From: UBA1941 sp046329575
Lineage (GTDB): Bacteria > Bacteroidota > Bacteroidia > Chitinophagales > LD1
NCBI GenBank assembly: GCA_046329575.1
Contig: JAXLUJ010000005.1
Coordinates: forward strand, 186,001 to 250,000
Direction: 5' to 3'
DNA: 64,000 bases
In this document: one piece after another, positions 60,631 to 64,000 of the stretch
How positions within the stretch are numbered: the first letter of the stretch is position 1
How the letters are laid out: each line of letters starts with the position of its first letter
Position numbers and translations under genes: made by a program
The notes under the pieces: generated by a model
Database searches by the model: none
What the model was told of the DNA's origin: nothing
Seen by the model: the letters and a program-made list of their open reading frames with translations, nothing else

Positions 60631-61245
60631 GTGAAAGTACAACGCAATGTTATCCTGATTGTTCTCGCAGTATTGCTGTTAGATCAGGGTTTAAAATTAT
60701 GGGTGAGAACGCATTTGATCGAAAATCAAGAGCTTTTTATCACCTCATGGTTTCGCCTTCATTTTGTTGAAAACCCCGGAATGGCTTTTAGTATGGAGCT
60801 ACCGGGTCAGTATGGCAAATTATTATTGTCGTGGTTTCGCGTTTTCGCGATTACCGGAATTGGTTACATGCTGATGCGCGTGATTCGCGAAAAGCAGCCC
60901 GCCGGATTGGCCTATTGCGGGGCATTGATTTTTGCCGGAGCTGTAGGTAACCTCATCGATAGCGCTTTTTATGGAATAGCATTTCACTATGCGCCATTTA
61001 TGCAAGGTTATGTGGTAGATATGCTTTGGTTTCCAATTGTTCATGGGTTCTTCCCAACCTGGCTGCCATTATGGGGCGGTGAGTATTTTGAATTCTTCCG
61101 GCCAGTGTTCAATGTGGCCGATTCTTCCATCACAGTAGGAATATTTCTGATCGTAATCTTTCAAAATCGATTATTCCCTGAACAAAAAAATGAAGCGGCA
61201 ATACCGGAAGAAATTCAGCCGGAAACGCCCGCATCAGAAAATTAA
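60631..61245 (+). CDS. lspA: lipoprotein signal peptidase
   Basis: A 204-residue membrane aspartyl protease that cuts prolipoprotein signals. Four helices, with the catalytic aspartates in GAVGNLIDSAFYG and FNVADSSITVGI, and the FVENPGMAFSMELPG loop. It is longer than the E. coli enzyme because of an insertion before the second aspartate and an acidic tail, both usual in Bacteroidota. The start is GTG. It likely processes the several lipoproteins of this window. Confidence 0.95.
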   Translation: MKVQRNVILIVLAVLLLDQGLKLWVRTHLIENQELFITSWFRLHFVENPGMAFSMELPGQYGKLLLSWFRVFAITGIGYMLMRVIREKQPAGLAYCGALIFAGAVGNLIDSAFYGIAFHYAPFMQGYVVDMLWFPIVHGFFPTWLPLWGGEYFEFFRPVFNVADSSITVGIFLIVIFQNRLFPEQKNEAAIPEEIQPETPASEN

Positions 61246-61940
61246 AAGCCGGCAAAGGCCTTGATCAATTGCGGATAATCGGGCGATTTGGCCTTGGCAG
61301 CCATCAGTTTTCCCAAATCGATTACTTCTGTCGTTTTAGGTAACTTAAAAGTGCTTAAACTTAGTTTTAATGGGGTGATGGCTACATGAGCAACCGCTTT
61401 TTTATTATCGGTTAGTATTTCTGCTTCCGCAATAAAATTGTTTCCATCCTGAACATCGTTCCATAGTCCGGCTAAACGTAGAAGCGGATTCAAATCAAGC
61501 ATGTTCACTTGCAAAGTCGTTTCCCAAACCTCAACGGTTTTCGATGAGTTTATTTTATGAACCAACTTTAGGGCGCCAACCGATTTGTTCTTTCCATCTG
61601 CTGTATAATTCTGTGAAGCATTTACCCTGAAATTATCTTTCAGGTGGTTTTGTTCATAAATTTCAAAAACCCGATCCACATTTAATTTGGCAGCCTTTTC
61701 GCCCTGCTGTTTTTGTAAGCAAAAAAATTCACGGCTTCTGGTGTTCAGCAAATAGCCGTGATGAATTCCATTTCCGCCCGCCTTCACATCAATCAGGAAA
61801 AAGGAATCCTTAACTAAAACCTCACAACGGTGAATAAAGCCTCCGGCTTCAGTAAAATCAATTTGAAGTTTCCCTTCAAATGGCTGCGCATTTGTGAGAA
61901 AGAAACCGCAGGCAAAAAATAAAAAAAGCCAATTTTTCAT
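61242..61940 (-). CDS. secreted protein, DUF4412-like
   Basis: A 232-residue exported protein. Signal peptide 1-18 (ends FLTNAQ). The mature part is beta-rich (PFEGKLQIDFTEAGGF, DSFFLIDVKAGGNG, LLNTRSREFFCL) and resembles DUF4412 and outer-membrane lipid-carrier-like proteins; function unknown. Start and stop overlap the neighbouring genes by 4 bases: upstream dgkA, and convergent lspA. Confidence 0.7.
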   Translation of the reverse strand: MKNWLFLFFACGFFLTNAQPFEGKLQIDFTEAGGFIHRCEVLVKDSFFLIDVKAGGNGIHHGYLLNTRSREFFCLQKQQGEKAAKLNVDRVFEIYEQNHLKDNFRVNASQNYTADGKNKSVGALKLVHKINSSKTVEVWETTLQVNMLDLNPLLRLAGLWNDVQDGNNFIAEAEILTDNKKAVAHVAITPLKLSLSTFKLPKTTEVIDLGKLMAAKAKSPDYPQLIKAFAGF

Positions 61941-62284
61941 ACTGCAAAATGCGGTATAAAAATGATTGCCGCAACGATTGCGGAAATTATGCTTGCTGCC
62001 AACACGCCCGCCGCTGCAATGTCCTTCGCCTTGCCTGCTAATTCGTTATAGTGAGGGGAAACCAGATCGGTAAGAGTTTCCAGAGCAGTGTTCAATAGTT
62101 CGGCAGAAATGACCAATCCGATGCAAATCAATACGGCGCACCATTCCCATCGCTGCAGATGCGTAAAAAAGCCAAGCAGCATAACAGCTATGCCACATAC
62201 CGCATGAATCTTCAAGTTGCGCTGTTCCCGAAAGGCCTTCCATAAACCGTTAAACGCTACTTTGAAACTGGCGGTGATGGTCAT
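61937..62284 (-). CDS. dgkA: diacylglycerol/undecaprenol kinase
   Basis: A 115-residue membrane kinase with three helices. Family motif: SAELLNTALETLTDLVSPHYNELAGKAKDIAAA, with the catalytic and metal-binding glutamates. It phosphorylates diacylglycerol or undecaprenol, recycling lipid carriers of envelope synthesis. It is the middle gene of a three-gene set joined by 4-base overlaps. Confidence 0.92.
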   Translation of the reverse strand: MTITASFKVAFNGLWKAFREQRNLKIHAVCGIAVMLLGFFTHLQRWEWCAVLICIGLVISAELLNTALETLTDLVSPHYNELAGKAKDIAAAGVLAASIISAIVAAIIFIPHFAV

Positions 62285-63348
62285 TTTAAGAGTTTTTCAA
62301 TGGCGGCTGTAAGCAGTTCATTATCGAATATTCTGGCCTCGAAACCAGTATATAATTTATTCTTCACTAGTGCGCGTTCTAATTTCAGGTCTTTTTGTTC
62401 CTTCATCAAGGCAATGCCCATTTTCATTAATCGTTTGCCAAGATACAATTGCTCGGTTTGCCCGGGCGTAGGTACAAGAATAGCGTGTTTGCCCATTTTT
62501 GCCAGATCCATAATTGTGCTGTATCCGCTTCTTGCAATTACCAACGAACTTTTGCTTAAGGCCTCATTTAGTTTGCTGCTATTCAGAAAATCAACTTCAC
62601 TATGCCGTCCATTTGTGGTAATTTCCATGGTTCCCGAAGCTTTCCCTTTCACTAAAAGTGTTTTACCTTTTACATGGTGAAATTGATGACGAAGCAAATC
62701 CTCAAATATGGTTCGTTGTGGTTCGGGTCCTGATATCAGCCCAATGATGTCATAGATGTGTTCGGTGCTTTCCACAGGCGTTAAACGGGAGAGCTGCCCG
62801 ATGTATTTTCTTGGCAGCACGCTCGAAAAGGAGAGATTTCCGGAGATGTTTCGATCATCTTTAAAATCGGGAATCCAGAGCCGGTCAAAGTTCCTGATCA
62901 GTTTTCGATTATAATAATTCACGAAGGGTTCCATCAAACCAAAAGCGCCGGGCACCATTAAACTTATCTGGTGGGTCATGAAAATGCTCCTCACTTTCTC
63001 GGAATAGCAACCGTATCGGTTATCGCTGAATACAATGTCGATTTTTCGCTCATGCACCAGTTTTTCGGTGAGCTCATGCTCATTGCGGATCGCCTTCATG
63101 AACTTGGGCATTTGCACCAGCATTTTTCCCATCAGGCTTTCGCCTTTCGAATAAATCGGATTGTAGGCCGGAAACGAAATGGCCTCTAACTGCGGAAATT
63201 CTTCTTTAAGCAGCTCCAGCGCATCGCCATCGCTGCAAATAATCACTTCCTGATCGCGCTTTAATAGTTCGTTTATTATCGGGATACATCTTGTGGCATG
63301 TCCCATCCCCCAATTCAGAACACATACCAGAAACTTCTTTTTTCGCAT
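62281..63348 (-). CDS. MurG-like (GT28 fold) glycosyltransferase
   Basis: A 355-residue GT-B enzyme. N-terminal Rossmann: FLVCVLNWGMGHATRCIPI (glycine-rich GMGHATR loop), then KIDIVFSDNRYGCYS; C-terminal sugar-nucleotide domain with LVIARSGYSTIMDLAKMGKHAILVPTPGQTEQ, the GT28 motif. The acceptor is probably a lipid carrier or a lipid. Its stop overlaps the dgkA start (ATGA). Confidence 0.88.
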   Translation of the reverse strand: MRKKKFLVCVLNWGMGHATRCIPIINELLKRDQEVIICSDGDALELLKEEFPQLEAISFPAYNPIYSKGESLMGKMLVQMPKFMKAIRNEHELTEKLVHERKIDIVFSDNRYGCYSEKVRSIFMTHQISLMVPGAFGLMEPFVNYYNRKLIRNFDRLWIPDFKDDRNISGNLSFSSVLPRKYIGQLSRLTPVESTEHIYDIIGLISGPEPQRTIFEDLLRHQFHHVKGKTLLVKGKASGTMEITTNGRHSEVDFLNSSKLNEALSKSSLVIARSGYSTIMDLAKMGKHAILVPTPGQTEQLYLGKRLMKMGIALMKEQKDLKLERALVKNKLYTGFEARIFDNELLTAAIEKLLK

Positions 63349-63405
63349 AGATCGCCGGGCAATAATTAGCTTAGCATTTTCGTTATGTTGCTAATGTAAA
63401 TAAAT

Positions 63406-63525
63406 ATGAAAAAGCTTAAATTCATAGCGCTGGCAGTTAGTGTAATCCTTACACTGCAATTGAGTAGCTGCGCGGCTTCCAAGTGCGACTGCCCCAAATT
63501 TGGTGGTCATAAATTGCATCATTGA
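63406..63525 (+). CDS. tiny Cys/His-rich lipoprotein (39 residues)
   Basis: A 39-residue reading frame with a lipoprotein signal LAVSVILTLQLSSC (Cys at 22) and a mature part of only 18 residues, CAASKCDCPKFGGHKLHH: three Cys and three His in 18 residues, suggestive of metal binding. The Cys-x-CPxF ending recurs in small Bacteroidota lipoproteins as far as I recall. The next gene is a FeoA-like protein. Confidence 0.75.
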   Translation: MKKLKFIALAVSVILTLQLSSCAASKCDCPKFGGHKLHH

Positions 63526-63568
63526 CAAACTGTAAAAGTGAGTTTATATTGCATTCAATACCTTATTT

Positions 63569-63814
63569 ATGAAACCCTTGACGGAAGTACAGGAAGGACA
63601 ATCGGTTTACATTCTCGATCTTCGAAACGATCGTTTGTGTATTGAGTTTTTTGAGAAGGGTTGTTTTCCCGGCGATCAAATCCACATCATTCAAAATTCC
63701 CCTCTTCATAAGTTCATTGTTTTTTTATCGGGTGGAAATCGTTATCGCCTGTACCGAAATTATGCGGCGGCTGTAATCACAGGGATCTACAGCCACCACA
63801 TTTGCCTGAATTGA
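63569..63814 (+). CDS. FeoA-like SH3-fold protein
   Basis: An 81-residue protein with the FeoA pattern: PLTEVQEGQSVYILDL, a central GCFPGDQIHIIQNSPL and a final strand. In iron uptake FeoA works with FeoB, but no feoB is seen here, so its partner is not known. It is separated by 43 bases from the tiny lipoprotein gene on the same strand. Confidence 0.8.
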   Translation: MKPLTEVQEGQSVYILDLRNDRLCIEFFEKGCFPGDQIHIIQNSPLHKFIVFLSGGNRYRLYRNYAAAVITGIYSHHICLN

Positions 63815-63816
63815 TT

Positions 63817-64000
63817 TTAGAATTTATAGCCGAGCGAAAGGCTTAAAGCTTCGCGGAATTGCGCACCACGACCCATATACGAGGTGTTGTCGTTGCGATA
63901 TTTTGGAACTGCAGTATCATGATCATAGATCAACTGTGTTTCCAAACTGGCCGAAAAATATTTGTTTACCTTGAACGATAAGGCTACGTTCCAGTTGATA
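63817..64000 (-). CDS. 3' end of an outer-membrane beta-barrel protein gene (DUF3078-like)
   Basis: A partial open frame entering from the right edge and ending with TAA at 63817-63819, giving 60 residues. Alternating strands (WNVALSFKVNKYFSASLETQLIYD) and the final LSLSLGYKF, with a terminal Phe, are those of an outer-membrane barrel; the pattern resembles DUF3078 proteins. Most of the gene is outside the window. Confidence 0.7.
   Translation of the reverse strand, partial: INWNVALSFKVNKYFSASLETQLIYDHDTAVPKYRNDNTSYMGRGAQFREALSLSLGYKF

Overview
The window reads as chromosomal DNA of a free-living Bacteroidota bacterium. The evidence is type IX secretion (T9SS) signals on several secreted proteins (a type A tail at 2-100 and at the end of the 37287-38585 protease, a CHU/gliding-type C-terminus at 27147-28646, a PorZ-like protein at 52883-55162), batD/batE-like genes, a membrane pyrophosphatase, an OmpA protein with calcium-type repeats, and promoter boxes of the Bacteroidota TAnnTTTG type. 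No rRNA, tRNA, CRISPR or prophage was seen. Gene families were named from motifs read by eye, without a database search.

Layout. 1-3003: tail of a T9SS cargo gene, a tight TM2/DUF2752/DUF4870/M48-protease operon, and an SRAP protein. 3077-10215 (mostly minus): a LamG-containing secreted protein, a carbonic anhydrase + SulP anion transporter pair, a heptose/sugar nucleotide pair (gmhA + nucleotidyltransferase), and an FAD oxidoreductase. 10216-10847: non-coding tandem hairpin repeat. 10848-18923: batD-batE, hflX, terC-like, a large membrane protein, an EamA transporter, and an endonuclease/exonuclease/phosphatase protein. 19051-20497: one complete IS3-family element with a 3-bp target duplication. 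20608-26801: cysS, purH, an alkaline-phosphatase-fold membrane enzyme, asd. 27147-32046: three exported proteins in a row, including a 983-residue collagen-like protein, closed by a strong terminator. 32094-41485: birA, rsfS, ftsH, LUD protein, trhO, M43 protease, small proteins, typA. 41778-50866: OmpA protein, comF, CDP-alcohol transferase + GtrA, serine hydrolase lipoprotein, hppA, MFS exporter. 50876-57220: YfhO-like membrane protein, porZ, three small lipoprotein genes. 57289-64000: ileS-lspA, a glycosyltransferase/dgkA/secreted protein operon, a 39-residue Cys/His-rich lipoprotein, a FeoA-like protein, and the 3' end of an outer-membrane protein gene.

How it fits together. Most of the window is housekeeping (translation, purines, lysine/threonine precursor, biotin, protease quality control) mixed with cell-envelope genes. 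The most accessory-looking part is 27147-32046, which looks like a surface fibre locus: a collagen-like protein with 14 nearly identical 87-bp repeats lies between a CHU-type secreted protein and a small beta-type secreted protein. A second theme is regulatory. At least seven genes have a TAnnTTYG-like box exactly 4 bases before the start codon, which predicts leaderless mRNAs. A third is intergenic repeat families made of short repeated words, two of which run into the 3' ends of genes.
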